The notes: generated by a model from the letters alone, not told the origin. Positions 18,831 to 27,184 are shown, counted from the first letter of the stretch. The stretch is DNA of 64,000 bases from Novosphingobium sp. PP1Y (GCF_000253255.1 NC_015580.1:1811001-1875000), one strand, 5' to 3'. Made by a program: numbers and translations.

Positions 18831-20747
18831 GTGAAGTATCTGTATCTGCTCGGCACCGCGCTTGCCGTGTCCACACCCGCTCTTGTTTCCCCCGCTCTTG
18901 CCGATGAGGCCGATGTCGCGCCGTTCGTTCCGCTGGGCGACGCGATCACGGTGATCGCGACCGGCAGCGCGCTGCGCGTCGATCAGGCGGGGCAGCCCGT
19001 CAGCGTCGTCGGCAGCGAGGAGATCGATTCCATCCAGGGGCCGGACGTCGCCCGCGTGCTGGAGCGCCTGCCGGGCGTGACCTTCAGCCGTAACGGCAGC
19101 ATCGGCGGGACGACGAGCCTGTTCGTGCGCGGCGCCAATTCCCAGCAGCTTCTGGTGCTGGTCGACGGCCTGCGCGTTGCGGACATTGCCGCGCCCAGCG
19201 GTGGGTTCGATTTCGGCAACCTGATGACCGGGCCGGTCGGCAGGGTCGAACTGCTGCGCGGCTCGAACTCGGTCGTCTGGGGATCGGAAGCCATCGGCGG
19301 CGTGCTGGCGATCACCAGCCGCGACGTCAACGGCGTCGAGGGCTCGGCAGAGTATGGCGCGCGCGACAGCTTCGACGGGCAGGTTTCGGCCGGGCTTTCC
19401 GGCGAGACTTACGGCGTCAACCTCAACGGCGGTTACATGCGCACCGATGGCATCAGCCAGGCGGCGTCCGGTACCGAGGCCGACGGCTTCAGGCAGTGGC
19501 GGGCCGGTGGCCGTGCCCACGTCGATCTGGTGCCGGGCCTTACCGCCAGCGTGGTGGGCCGCTTTACCGATGGCACGCTCGACCTCGATGGCTATCCGGC
19601 GCCCGATTACACTTTCGCCGATACGCCCGAGTACCAGAAGACCCGCGAGCTGGGCGGCCGCGCGGGACTGACGTGGACCGGCGATGCGCTCACGCTCGAT
19701 GCAGGCTATCAGGTTTCGGACACCCGCCGCCGTTACTACGACCCGACGATCTCGGACCAGTTCAATTCCGAAACGCAGGGCCGCAGCGAAAGGGCGGAGC
19801 TGAGTGGCTCCTACGACGCCACCGATGCCGTCCGGCTCGACTTCGGGGGCGCCCATGAATGGTCGCACATCAAGTCCGACGATTTCCTCTACGGCTCGCG
19901 CATTCGCGCCGACGCGGAACTGACGAGCGTGCACGGCCTGCTCGGCTACTACGGCAATCTGTTCAGCCTGGCCGCGGGCGTGCGCTACGACGACCACTCC
20001 AATTTCGGCGACAAGTGGACCTTCGGTGCCAACGGCAGCGTCACCGTGGCGGCGGGCTGGCGCATCCGCGCCTCCTACGGCGAAGGCTTCAAGGTGCCCA
20101 CGCTCTATCAGCTGTTCTCCGAATACGGCAATCCCGAGCTGATGCCCGAGCGCAGCCGCAGCTACGATGCCGGGATCGAGTATGGCGACCGCAACGGCCC
20201 GCTGCACTTCGCGGTCACCGGCTTTCGCCGCGACAGCCGCAACCTGATCGACTACGTCTCGTGCTTCGGATCGAGCGATGCGCTTTGCGGGGATGGCCGC
20301 TACGGTTTCTATGCCAATGTCGGGAAGGCCCGCGCAACCGGCGCCGAGATCGAGTTGGGCGCCCGGGTTTCCGAGCGACTGCGTGCCAGCGCGGTCTATA
20401 CTTACGTCAAGTCGGTGAACCGCACGGCCGGCGATCTCAACCGGGGCAACGACCTTGCCCGCCGTCCGCGCAATGCACTCACCGTCTCGGCCGACTGGGA
20501 CGCGCCGCTTGAAGGGCTGACGCTGGGCGGCGATATCCGCATGGTGTCCGACAGCTACAACGACAATTACAATCTGACCCCGCTGGACGGTTACGTGACC
20601 GCGACCTTGCGGGCGAGCTACACGATAGCGCAGCGCTACGAAGTCTTCGCGCGCATCGAGAACCTGACCGATGCCGATTACACGACGGTCTCGGGCTACG
20701 GCACGCCGGGCCGCTCGGCCTATGCCGGGGTTCGGGTGAAGATGTGA
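18831..20747 (+). CDS. btuB: TonB-dependent cobalamin receptor, BtuB-like
   Basis: 638 residues from the GTG at 18831, which follows GGAGG by seven bases; the in-frame TTG at 18825 is too close to it. A signal peptide ends at PALADE. The TonB box-like DAITVIATG precedes a plug domain (about 45-155: VSVVGSEEIDSIQGPDVARV, LFVRGANSQQLLVLVDGLRV, RVELLRGSNSVVWGSEAIGG). The rest is a 22-strand barrel ending in SAYAGVRVKM. The B12 riboswitch upstream and the binding-protein and ABC genes downstream point to corrinoid import across the outer membrane. Its stop overlaps the next start (GTGA). Confidence 0.9.
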   Translation: MKYLYLLGTALAVSTPALVSPALADEADVAPFVPLGDAITVIATGSALRVDQAGQPVSVVGSEEIDSIQGPDVARVLERLPGVTFSRNGSIGGTTSLFVRGANSQQLLVLVDGLRVADIAAPSGGFDFGNLMTGPVGRVELLRGSNSVVWGSEAIGGVLAITSRDVNGVEGSAEYGARDSFDGQVSAGLSGETYGVNLNGGYMRTDGISQAASGTEADGFRQWRAGGRAHVDLVPGLTASVVGRFTDGTLDLDGYPAPDYTFADTPEYQKTRELGGRAGLTWTGDALTLDAGYQVSDTRRRYYDPTISDQFNSETQGRSERAELSGSYDATDAVRLDFGGAHEWSHIKSDDFLYGSRIRADAELTSVHGLLGYYGNLFSLAAGVRYDDHSNFGDKWTFGANGSVTVAAGWRIRASYGEGFKVPTLYQLFSEYGNPELMPERSRSYDAGIEYGDRNGPLHFAVTGFRRDSRNLIDYVSCFGSSDALCGDGRYGFYANVGKARATGAEIELGARVSERLRASAVYTYVKSVNRTAGDLNRGNDLARRPRNALTVSADWDAPLEGLTLGGDIRMVSDSYNDNYNLTPLDGYVTATLRASYTIAQRYEVFARIENLTDADYTTVSGYGTPGRSAYAGVRVKM

Positions 20748-21694
20748 CCCTGTCGCTTCCCCCGCAGTCCGGGAGGACCGGAGGGAAGCATCTGGCGCGG
20801 GCCCTGGTCCGCGCCGGGGTCCTTGCGCTGGCATGGACCTGCATATCGGGTTGCGGGGGCGGCCATACCGGGGCCGCCCCGCTTGCCGCGCCGGGCGATC
20901 CGGCCCACCCGACCATCGTCTCGCTCAATCCCTGCACCGATGCGATCCTGGCAGAAGTGACCGGGCCGGGCCAGTTGCTGGCGATCTCGGGCTACAGCCA
21001 CGATGCCCAGTCCACTTCGATGGACCTTGCCAAGGCGCGCGGTTACCGCGCGGTCTCGGGCACGGTGGAGGAAGTCGCCGCCATCGGCCCGAAAGTGGTT
21101 GTCGCCAGCAGTTTCCTGCCGCCCGCCACGGCCAGCGCGCTCGACGAGCTGGGCTTCAAGGTGGTGAAAATGCCGATTGCGCCGGACCTTGAGGCTGCGC
21201 GCGGCCAGATCCGGGAACTTGCGGGCCTCACCGGCCATCCCGAACTGGGCAAGCGCCTGATCGGCCGGATCGACGAGGCGCTGGCCCGCGCCGCGCCGCC
21301 CCGGGGCGCTACGCCCGTACCGGCGCTGGTCTGGGAATCGGCAGGGCTGGTCGCAGGTGACGACACCCTGATCGTTGACATGATGAAGCACACCGGCTTT
21401 ACGAACGCGGCCAGTGCACGCGGGCTTTCGCAGGCCGATTTCCTGCCGCTCGAGAAAGTACTGGCCGATCCGCCGCGCGTCGTCTTCGCAGTTGGCAATC
21501 CGCTGGCCGAAGAGGACCGCATGCTGCATCACCCCGCTCTCGCGAGCCTGAGCCGCATGAAGCGTTTTCCGCTCGATCGTTCGATCCTCTGGTGCGGCGG
21601 CCCGACGATCCCGCGCGCCATCGACGCGCTCGGGCGCGCCCGGCGCGAACTGGACCGGCAGGACGCGGCGATCCGGACGGCACGGGTGCGATGA
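20744..21694 (+). CDS. btuF: periplasmic cobalamin-binding protein, BtuF-like
   Basis: 316 residues starting with a GTG that overlaps the receptor stop. The N-terminus has a basic region, a hydrophobic stretch and CISGCGGG, a lipobox, so it may be a lipoprotein. The mature part is a cluster A-type (TroA/BtuF fold) binding protein: PTIVSLNPCTDAILAEV at the start of lobe 1, VEEVAAIGPKVVVASSF, the long linking helix DLEAARGQIRELAGLTGH, and lobe 2 from PALVWESAGLVAGDDT. Members bind corrinoids or ferric siderophores; the B12 riboswitch decides for cobalamin. Next start overlaps by ATGA. Confidence 0.85.
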   Translation: MTLSLPPQSGRTGGKHLARALVRAGVLALAWTCISGCGGGHTGAAPLAAPGDPAHPTIVSLNPCTDAILAEVTGPGQLLAISGYSHDAQSTSMDLAKARGYRAVSGTVEEVAAIGPKVVVASSFLPPATASALDELGFKVVKMPIAPDLEAARGQIRELAGLTGHPELGKRLIGRIDEALARAAPPRGATPVPALVWESAGLVAGDDTLIVDMMKHTGFTNAASARGLSQADFLPLEKVLADPPRVVFAVGNPLAEEDRMLHHPALASLSRMKRFPLDRSILWCGGPTIPRAIDALGRARRELDRQDAAIRTARVR

Positions 21695-22656
21695 ACCCGC
21701 GCCTCATCCTCCTGCTGCTGGCCGGCCTGCTGGTGGCCGTGCCGCTCTCACTGCTCGCCGGACGCGTGTGGATCGATCCCTTTTCGCCGACGGCGCACAA
21801 TGCTTCGATCATCCTCGTCCAGCTGCGTCTGCCGCGCGCGGTGCTGGCGCTGGTGGTGGGCGCGGGGCTGGGCGCTGCCGGAGCCGCGATGCAGGGCTTC
21901 CTGCGCAATCCGCTGGCCGACCCGGGTCTCTTCGGCATTGCACCCGGCGCAGCGCTGGGCGCGGTGCTCAGCTTCTGGACCGGCTATGCCGCCTCGCCGT
22001 GGCTGCTGCCGGTCTTCGCGCTTGCCGGGGCCTGCGGAGCGATGACGCTGCTGGCACTGATCGCCGGTCGCAGCGGCGGCGTCGCGCTGTTCACGCTGGC
22101 GGGCCTGATGGTCTCCAGCCTTGCCGGCGCGCTGATGAGCCTTGCGATCAGCCTGAGCCCATCGCCCTTCGCCATGACCGAGATCGTCACCTGGACGATG
22201 GGCTCGCTTGCCGACCGCTCCTGGCGCGAAGTCTGGATCGCCCTGCCGCTTACCGCCGCGGGGATCGGCGTGCTCCTGGCCGCCGGGCGCAGCCTCAATG
22301 CCCTGACGCTGGGCGAAGCCGCGGCGCGCTCGCTGGGGGTCGAGCCGTTCCGGCTGCAGGCGATGATGATCATCGGCATCGGCCTGACGGTCGGCTCGGG
22401 CGTGGCGGTGGCCGGGATCATCGGTTTCGTCGGCCTGATGGTGCCCCACTTCGTGCGCCCCTTTACCGACCACCGCCCGTCCTCGCTGATCGTCCCGAGC
22501 GCGCTGGCAGGCGCGCTGCTCCTGCTCATTTCCGATTGCCTGTGCCGCGTGCTGCCATTGGCCGGGGGCGAACTGCGTCTCGGCATCGCCCTCAGCCTGC
22601 TCGGGACGCCGTTCTTCCTGCACCTGCTGCTCAAGATGCGTCAGGAACTGGCATGA
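21691..22656 (+). CDS. btuC: cobalamin ABC transporter permease, BtuC-like
   Basis: 321 residues from the ATG overlapping the btuF stop (ATGA). It is a FecCD-family permease with about nine to ten membrane segments. Family marks are QLRLPRAVLALVVGAGLGAAGAAMQGFLRNPLADPGLFGI near residues 45-85, split here by a hydrophobic helix, and GFVGLMVPHFVRPFTDHRP near 250, which contacts the ATPase. It should form a dimer with two BtuD subunits in the inner membrane. Its 3' end overlaps btuD by four bases. Confidence 0.9.
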   Translation: MNPRLILLLLAGLLVAVPLSLLAGRVWIDPFSPTAHNASIILVQLRLPRAVLALVVGAGLGAAGAAMQGFLRNPLADPGLFGIAPGAALGAVLSFWTGYAASPWLLPVFALAGACGAMTLLALIAGRSGGVALFTLAGLMVSSLAGALMSLAISLSPSPFAMTEIVTWTMGSLADRSWREVWIALPLTAAGIGVLLAAGRSLNALTLGEAAARSLGVEPFRLQAMMIIGIGLTVGSGVAVAGIIGFVGLMVPHFVRPFTDHRPSSLIVPSALAGALLLLISDCLCRVLPLAGGELRLGIALSLLGTPFFLHLLLKMRQELA

Positions 22657-23423
22657 GCCTTGGCGCCAGCAACCTGAGCGTGAAGAACCGGCTCGACGGA
22701 GTGTCCTTGCAGTGCCGTCGCGGGATGGTCACGGCGATCTGCGGCCCCAACGGCGCGGGCAAGTCGACGCTGCTTTCGTGCATGGCCGGGCTGCTGCGGC
22801 CCGATGTGGGCGATGTCCAGCTGGGCGGACGGCCCCTGTCGCAATGCTCGACGGCCCAGCGTGCGCAGTGGATCGGCTACCTCCCGCAGTCGCCTGAGGT
22901 GGCCTGGGACGTTTCGGTCGAAGTGCTGGTCTCGATCGGCCGCCTGCCGTGGAAGGATGCCCCGGCAAAGGAAGCGCAGGAAGCCATCGACGAGGCGATT
23001 GCCGCGATGGACCTCGAAGGCCTTCGCCATCGCCCGGTTTCGCGTCTGTCGGGCGGCGAGCGGGCAAGGGCGCTGATGGCGCGCGTCCTGGCGACCCGCC
23101 CCGGCTGGGTGCTGGCCGACGAGCCTTTCGCCAATCTCGATCTTGCCCATGCCGCCGCCCTGATGCGGCGCTTTCGCCAGCAGACGAGGGCCGGGCGCGG
23201 TGTCGTGCTGGTGCTGCACGACCTGGCGACGGCAATGAACCACGCCGATCAGGTGGTGGTGCTCAAGAACGGCAGGGTCGAGGCCGAGGGCCCGCCCGAG
23301 ATCGCGCTGGCCCGCGAAGTGATCCACCGGGTCTGGAACTGCCCGGCACGCTGGCTGGGCGATCCGGGCGAGCGTGCCCTGTCGTTGGGGCAGCCTTCGC
23401 CCTTTACTCTGGACGCGCGCTAG
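22653..23423 (+). CDS. btuD: cobalamin ABC transporter ATPase, BtuD-like
   Basis: 256 residues from the ATG that overlaps the permease stop; the same frame is open far upstream but that part is the permease gene. Walker A is CGPNGAGKST (about residues 31-40), the Q-loop is YLPQSPEV, the ABC signature is LSGGERARALMARVLAT, Walker B is WVLADEPFANLD, and the switch His is in VLVLHDL. It energises corrinoid import through BtuC. This is the last gene of the operon; a small GC-rich hairpin in the repeat at 23436-23467 lies just downstream. Confidence 0.9.
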   Translation: MSLGASNLSVKNRLDGVSLQCRRGMVTAICGPNGAGKSTLLSCMAGLLRPDVGDVQLGGRPLSQCSTAQRAQWIGYLPQSPEVAWDVSVEVLVSIGRLPWKDAPAKEAQEAIDEAIAAMDLEGLRHRPVSRLSGGERARALMARVLATRPGWVLADEPFANLDLAHAAALMRRFRQQTRAGRGVVLVLHDLATAMNHADQVVVLKNGRVEAEGPPEIALAREVIHRVWNCPARWLGDPGERALSLGQPSPFTLDAR

Positions 23424-23435
23424 GGCGGCCTTGGT

Positions 23436-23467
23436 GCCTGTCCTTCGGCAGGCTCAGGATGAGCGGG
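23436..23467. repeat. dispersed repeat, copy 2 (CTTCGACAGGCTC type)
   Basis: The core reads TCCTTCGGCAGGCTCAGGAT then GAGCGG (23441-23466), with GCCTG/CAGGC able to form a small hairpin (23436-23452). It begins 12 bases after the btuD stop and could act as part of the transcript end. Confidence 0.6.
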
Positions 23468-23660
23468 ACCGGCCGCCATGCCGCAGCCCGGATTTCCTCC
23501 CCGTCTCGAGGGACAGGGATGCGAGCTTGGGCGACATCGCGGTATCGATGGCATCGGGCGTGTCGTTGGTATTGGCCGAAACGAGCTGGCCGAACACGTT
23601 GCGCACGCGCGTCAGCAGGCTGCCGAGTGCAAGCGGGAGCAGGGCTGTTCCAAACACCAT
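23454..23660 (-). CDS. possible small membrane protein
   Basis: A 68-residue frame from the ATG at 23660 (MVFGTALLPLALGSLLTRVR), preceded by AGGGGG. It has one hydrophobic segment at the N-terminus. The last ten or so codons run into the dispersed repeat, so the C-terminus is not conserved-looking. I do not recognise it, and it may not be a gene. Confidence 0.25.
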   Translation of the reverse strand: MVFGTALLPLALGSLLTRVRNVFGQLVSANTNDTPDAIDTAMSPKLASLSLETGRKSGLRHGGRSRSS

Positions 23661-23730
23661 GCACCCCCTGCGCCAGACGAACATTTGTTGCGTCGGCGGA
23701 AACTTGCGCAGGGGGCTGTCGATCCGGCGG

Positions 23731-23895
23731 TCAGCTCTTCTTGAAGTGTCCGCCGGACCAGACCTTCATCTCTTCGCCGCCTTCATTGTCGCGCACATGG
23801 TCGTCGCGCTCGCGATCGAAAATCAGCGAGCCGGTCCTGCGCGGATCGTTCTTGCGGCGATAGGGGATCTCTTGTCCGATCTTGGTCGTGTCCAT
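23731..23895 (-). CDS. small hydrophilic protein, 54 residues
   Basis: The frame runs from ATG 23895 to TGA 23731. AGGAG sits eight bases upstream of the ATG, a strong ribosome site. The peptide (MDTTKIGQEIPYRRKNDP at its start, WSGGHFKKS at its end) is rich in Arg, Asp, Glu and Lys and has no membrane segment or cysteine. The neighbour on the same strand is the NsrR-like repressor 54 bases upstream, so the two may be cotranscribed. Function unknown. Confidence 0.6.
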   Translation of the reverse strand: MDTTKIGQEIPYRRKNDPRRTGSLIFDRERDDHVRDNEGGEEMKVWSGGHFKKS

Positions 23896-23949
23896 TGCGT
23901 TTTCTCCTCTCGCATGGAGGAGAACGTGCAGGGGCGCTGAAAGTTCCCG

Positions 23950-24378
23950 TCAGAGCGGCGCGGCCATGGCGGGAAGGCGCGATTCCACCGCGGCCTGGGC
24001 CAGCGTCTGCTTGTCAAGTTCGGCGAGGAAGGCATGCACCGCCCGGTCGAGCGGCGAGATCAGGCCGCAGTGGCGCTGCATGACGCACGATCCGCAGTCG
24101 GCGGGCTGCAGGTTCGGCTCGGTCAGGCGCACGACGTCGCCCAGCCGGATCTCGTCGGCCGGCCTGCCCAGGCGAAAACCGCCGCCGCGACCGCGCAGGG
24201 TCTCCAGCAGGCCCGCGTTGCCCAGCGCATTGACCACTTTCATGGCATGGTTGCGCGAGATCGCATGGGCCTTAGCCACCTCCGCGATCGAGAGCAGGGC
24301 GTCTGGGTCCTGCGCCTGCGTCAGCGCGGCGTGGAGCAGGATGCGCAAGGCGTAATCGGTGTGCGCGGTAAGGCGCAA
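23950..24378 (-). CDS. nsrR: Rrf2-family repressor, NsrR-like
   Basis: 142 residues. An N-terminal winged helix (MRLTAHTDYALRILLHAAL; ISRNHAMKVVNALGNAGLLETLRGRGGGFRL) is followed by three cysteines, Cys95, Cys98 and Cys104 (DCGSC-x5-C), that would hold an iron-sulphur cluster, as in NsrR. NsrR senses nitric oxide and represses detoxification genes. Support comes from context: the divergent gene is a bacterial haemoglobin, and the region between has two dyads resembling the NsrR site. An IscR or RirA role is less likely given these sites. Confidence 0.85.
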   Translation of the reverse strand: MRLTAHTDYALRILLHAALTQAQDPDALLSIAEVAKAHAISRNHAMKVVNALGNAGLLETLRGRGGGFRLGRPADEIRLGDVVRLTEPNLQPADCGSCVMQRHCGLISPLDRAVHAFLAELDKQTLAQAAVESRLPAMAAPL

Positions 24379-24394
24379 GGCGGGTCTCCGAAAT

Positions 24395-24418
24395 AATGAT
24401 GCTTCCTATTTACATCTT
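24395..24418. promoter_or_regulatory. candidate NsrR operator 1
   Basis: AATGATGC and ACATCTT flank an AT-rich centre (TTCCTATTT), an imperfect match to the NsrR dyad AAGATGCAT-N5-ATGCATCTT. It starts 17 bases upstream of the nsrR ATG, placing it to mediate autoregulation. Confidence 0.6.
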
Positions 24419-24433
24419 TTAGTCGCGCTGTAT

Positions 24434-24454
24434 AGATGCATTCAGTTTGCATCT
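24434..24454. promoter_or_regulatory. candidate NsrR operator 2
   Basis: AGATGCA (24434-24440) and TGCATCT (24448-24454) are perfect inverted arms with TTCAGTT between, a near-exact NsrR-type site. It ends 15 bases before the haemoglobin ATG, so binding would block its transcription start or ribosome access. Confidence 0.8.
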
Positions 24455-24469
24455 TTTAGGGGATTCGTC

Positions 24470-24922
24470 ATGGCTCAGCCGCTTTCCGAACAGACCGTCG
24501 CCATCGTCAAGGCCACCGCGCCCGTGCTGCAGGAGCACGGCGTCGCCATCACCACCCGCATGTACGAGCGCCTGTTCGTGAACGAGGAAGTGAAGGCGAT
24601 GTTCGACCAGGCCGCGCAGGTTTCCGGCGAACAGCCGCGCCGACTTGCCGCCGCGATCCTTGCCTATGCGCAGAATGTGGACAAGTTGCAGAATCTCACC
24701 GCGCCGGTGCAGCGTATGGTCCAGCGCCATGTCGAGACCGGGGTGAAGGCCGAGCATTACCCTTACGTCGCCGATGCCCTGCTTCCGGCGATCCGCGACG
24801 TGCTGGGCGATGCCGCCAGCGACGAAGTGCTGGCCGCCTGGGGTGAGGCCTACTGGTTCCTGGCCGATATCCTGATCGGCAAGGAAGCCGACGCCTACGC
24901 CCAGCTCGAAGCGGCCGAGTAA
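24470..24922 (+). CDS. single-domain haemoglobin, Vitreoscilla (VHb) type
   Basis: 150 residues, a globin domain with no reductase attached. It matches the VHb pattern along its length: APVLQEHGVAITTRMYERLF, EQPRRLAAAILAYAQN, VLGDAASDEVLAAWGEAY and EADAYAQ. The proximal haem ligand should be His87 (VQRHVET). Tyr32 is B10, Gln55 is near E7, and Tyr98 and Glu126 are the conserved proximal partners. Such globins bind oxygen and nitric oxide and can act as NO dioxygenases with a separate reductase. Two NsrR-like sites upstream and the divergent nsrR gene argue for an NO-response role. Confidence 0.9.
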   Translation: MAQPLSEQTVAIVKATAPVLQEHGVAITTRMYERLFVNEEVKAMFDQAAQVSGEQPRRLAAAILAYAQNVDKLQNLTAPVQRMVQRHVETGVKAEHYPYVADALLPAIRDVLGDAASDEVLAAWGEAYWFLADILIGKEADAYAQLEAAE

Positions 24923-24932
24923 GGCCGGGGCC

Positions 24933-25499
24933 TCAGCGCGAGCCGACCCCGCGGGCGAACTGCGCCTGCAGGTTGGCCAGCGTGCGCTCCGGGATCGGCG
25001 GCAGCTTGCTTGCGGCCTTGCCTTCGCGCAGGGCCGCGCGGTCGCGCTCGGTCGGTTCGACCACGCGCACCCGCACCGCCGCCTTGCCCCTGGCGCGCAC
25101 GCCCAGCAGCTCGGCGGCCCCGCGCGAGAGGTCGATGATCCGCGCGCTTTCGCCGAAGGGCCCGCGATCGTTCACCCGCACGATAATGCGCTGACCGGTA
25201 TCGAGCGAGGTAACCTCGACATAGCTGGGCAGCGGCAGCGTCTTGTGCGCGGCAGTCACCCAGTCGGGCCGGAAGCGTTCGCCATTGGCGGTCTGGTTGC
25301 CGGACTCGTTGCCGTACCACGTCGCATAGCCGAGCATGTCATAGTGCGGATCCGCGGCGGGCGTATAGGTCACGCCGCGGATCTTGTAGGGCGGGCCCAC
25401 GCGCACCGGCGTGTCGCTGACGGGGCGGAACTTCACCCCGCCGCCACAGGCCGAAAGCGCAAGGACCAGCAGCGCGCTGATCGGAAGGCGCAGGCGCAT
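24933..25499 (-). CDS. rlpA: RlpA-family septal ring lytic transglycosylase lipoprotein
   Basis: 188 residues from the ATG at 25499. The N-terminus RLPISALLVLALSACGGG is a lipoprotein signal with a Cys lipobox. The double-psi beta-barrel follows: LGYATWYGNESGNQTANGERF, AAHKTLPLPSYVEVTSLDTG, and VRVNDRGPFGESARIIDLS with the catalytic Asp in NDRGPF. RlpA proteins cut glycan strands lacking stem peptides at the division site. No SPOR domain is present, only a short charged tail. It starts two bases after the M28 peptidase stop, so the pair is translationally coupled. A second RlpA gene is at 34717-35229. Confidence 0.9.
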   Translation of the reverse strand: MRLRLPISALLVLALSACGGGVKFRPVSDTPVRVGPPYKIRGVTYTPAADPHYDMLGYATWYGNESGNQTANGERFRPDWVTAAHKTLPLPSYVEVTSLDTGQRIIVRVNDRGPFGESARIIDLSRGAAELLGVRARGKAAVRVRVVEPTERDRAALREGKAASKLPPIPERTLANLQAQFARGVGSR

Positions 25500-25501
25500 G
25501 G

Positions 25502-27163
25502 TTATTGCCGCACGCCTTCGCTTCTGTCGCGGATCGCCTTGAACTCCGAGCCGGCCTTCCACTGCGGCCACTTGCCAGAGTTCGCCAGTTCCTCGCCGAT
25601 GGTGCCGATCAGGTCGATGTCCTGCACGGCCCCGTCGAGGTTCCAGTCGCTCGACCATGCATCGCAGGCCTGGTGGTAGCAGTTGCCGGTATAGGCATCG
25701 ATCCACGCCTGACCGGCCGCGGTGCCGCCCTGCTTGAGGTCAGCCGCCCCGGCAATGCCCATCAGCAGCATGACCGGCACCCCGCGCTTGGCGAAGGAGA
25801 AATGGTCGGCGCGGTAGAACAGCCCGCGCTCTGGCAGGCTTTCCTGCGTCACCGTGCGCCCCTGCGTGGCCGCGACGCGCGCCATGTCGTCCTCCAGCGT
25901 GTCCTGACCCTTGCCCACCAGCACGACGTCGTTCGCCGCGCCTGCCGTCTGCAGGATGTCGATGGCGAGGTTCGCGACCGTCTTTTCCATCGGATAGACC
26001 GGGTTGGCCGCATAGAACTCGGAGCCGAGCAGCCCGCGCTCCTCGGCCGTCCACGCGGCGAAGACGACGCTGCGCTGCGGTGCGGGTTCGGCCTTCATGG
26101 CGCGGGCAATCTCGAACATCGCGGCGATGCCCAGCGCGTCGTCGTTGGCCCCGGCGCGGTAGATGCGCCCCTGCGCGTCGGGTTCGCCCTTGCCGTAGGC
26201 ATCCCAGTGTGCGCCGAACATCACGACTTCGTCGGCGCGCGTCGTGCCCTCGATGCGCGCGAGCACGTTGTGGCTGGCGATCTGCTCGTGAGTTACCGGC
26301 ACGTCGGCATCGAAAGTCACGCCCTTGAGCGGCACCGGCCGGAAATCGGGCCGCCGCGCCGCCGCCGATAGTTTGGCTAGGTCCAGCCCGGCGCTGGCGA
26401 ACAGGCGCTTGGCCGCATCGCCAGATAGCCAGCCCTGCAGGGCCAGGCTTGTCAGGTCCTCGGTCTTGCGCACGATGTCGTAGTTCTCGCCGCCCGGGCT
26501 GACGACGACGTTCCAGCCGTAACCCGCGCCTTGCGTATCGTGCACGATCAGCGCGCCTACCGCGCCCTGCCGCGCGGCTTCCTCGAACTTGTAGGTCCAG
26601 CGCCCGTAATAGGTCATCGTCCGGCCGCCGAACTTGCCTGCCGCCGGCTCGCCCTGCTTCGCGGCAAAGTCGGGATCGTTGACGAGGAAGACGACCACCT
26701 TGCCCTTCAGGTCCGCGCCCTTGAAGTCGTCCCAGCCGCGCTCGGGCGCATTCACGCCATAGCCGACGAAGACGACGGGCGCGTTCTCGATGGCGGCAAT
26801 GTCGTCGGGCCGCACGGTGGAGACGTAAAGGTCCTTGGCCTGTTCGACCGGCATCGCGCCCTTGGGGCCGGTGAAGGCCAGGGTCCGCGCCTTTTCAAGC
26901 TTCGTGTGGAGCAGCGGGACGGTCTGCATCCACTGTCCGTCCGGGCCGGCGGGTTGCAGGCCAAGGTCCTGGAACCGCGCGATCAGGTAGCCGATCGTGC
27001 GGTCCTCGCCCGCGGTGCCGGGCGCGCGGCCTTCGAAAGTATCGGAGGCAAGCGTCTTGACGTCGGCCGCGATCCGGTCGGCATCGACCGAGACCTTGGC
27101 AAGGGCAGGGTGGGAACTGGCAGCCAGCAGGGCTGCGGCGAGAACGGGGGGAAGTTTTCTCAT
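25502..27163 (-). CDS. exported M28-family zinc aminopeptidase
   Basis: 553 residues with a signal peptide ending at HPALAK. Domain order is N-terminal helices, a PA-domain insert (about 125-270, with GKVVVFLVNDP) and the M28 peptidase domain (about 295-540). The co-catalytic zinc ligands are all visible: His319 and Asp321 (GAHWDAYG), Asp341 (GANDDALG), Glu374/375 (AEERG), Asp402 (LAIDIL) and His454 (RADHFSF). It should remove N-terminal residues from peptides in the periplasm. It is followed directly by rlpA. A large hairpin (27185-27252) lies in its leader. Confidence 0.9.
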   Translation of the reverse strand: MRKLPPVLAAALLAASSHPALAKVSVDADRIAADVKTLASDTFEGRAPGTAGEDRTIGYLIARFQDLGLQPAGPDGQWMQTVPLLHTKLEKARTLAFTGPKGAMPVEQAKDLYVSTVRPDDIAAIENAPVVFVGYGVNAPERGWDDFKGADLKGKVVVFLVNDPDFAAKQGEPAAGKFGGRTMTYYGRWTYKFEEAARQGAVGALIVHDTQGAGYGWNVVVSPGGENYDIVRKTEDLTSLALQGWLSGDAAKRLFASAGLDLAKLSAAARRPDFRPVPLKGVTFDADVPVTHEQIASHNVLARIEGTTRADEVVMFGAHWDAYGKGEPDAQGRIYRAGANDDALGIAAMFEIARAMKAEPAPQRSVVFAAWTAEERGLLGSEFYAANPVYPMEKTVANLAIDILQTAGAANDVVLVGKGQDTLEDDMARVAATQGRTVTQESLPERGLFYRADHFSFAKRGVPVMLLMGIAGAADLKQGGTAAGQAWIDAYTGNCYHQACDAWSSDWNLDGAVQDIDLIGTIGEELANSGKWPQWKAGSEFKAIRDRSEGVRQ

Positions 27164-27184
27164 GCCCCCATCTTAGGTTAGCCG

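Noticed and set aside
18399..20834. 811-residue minus-strand open frame
   Set aside because: It is antisense to the riboswitch and the TonB receptor, both of which are well supported.
21768..23423. 551-residue ABC protein with a long N-terminus
   Set aside because: The N-terminal 295 codons are the permease gene in another frame; the ATPase starts at 22653 with an ATGA overlap.
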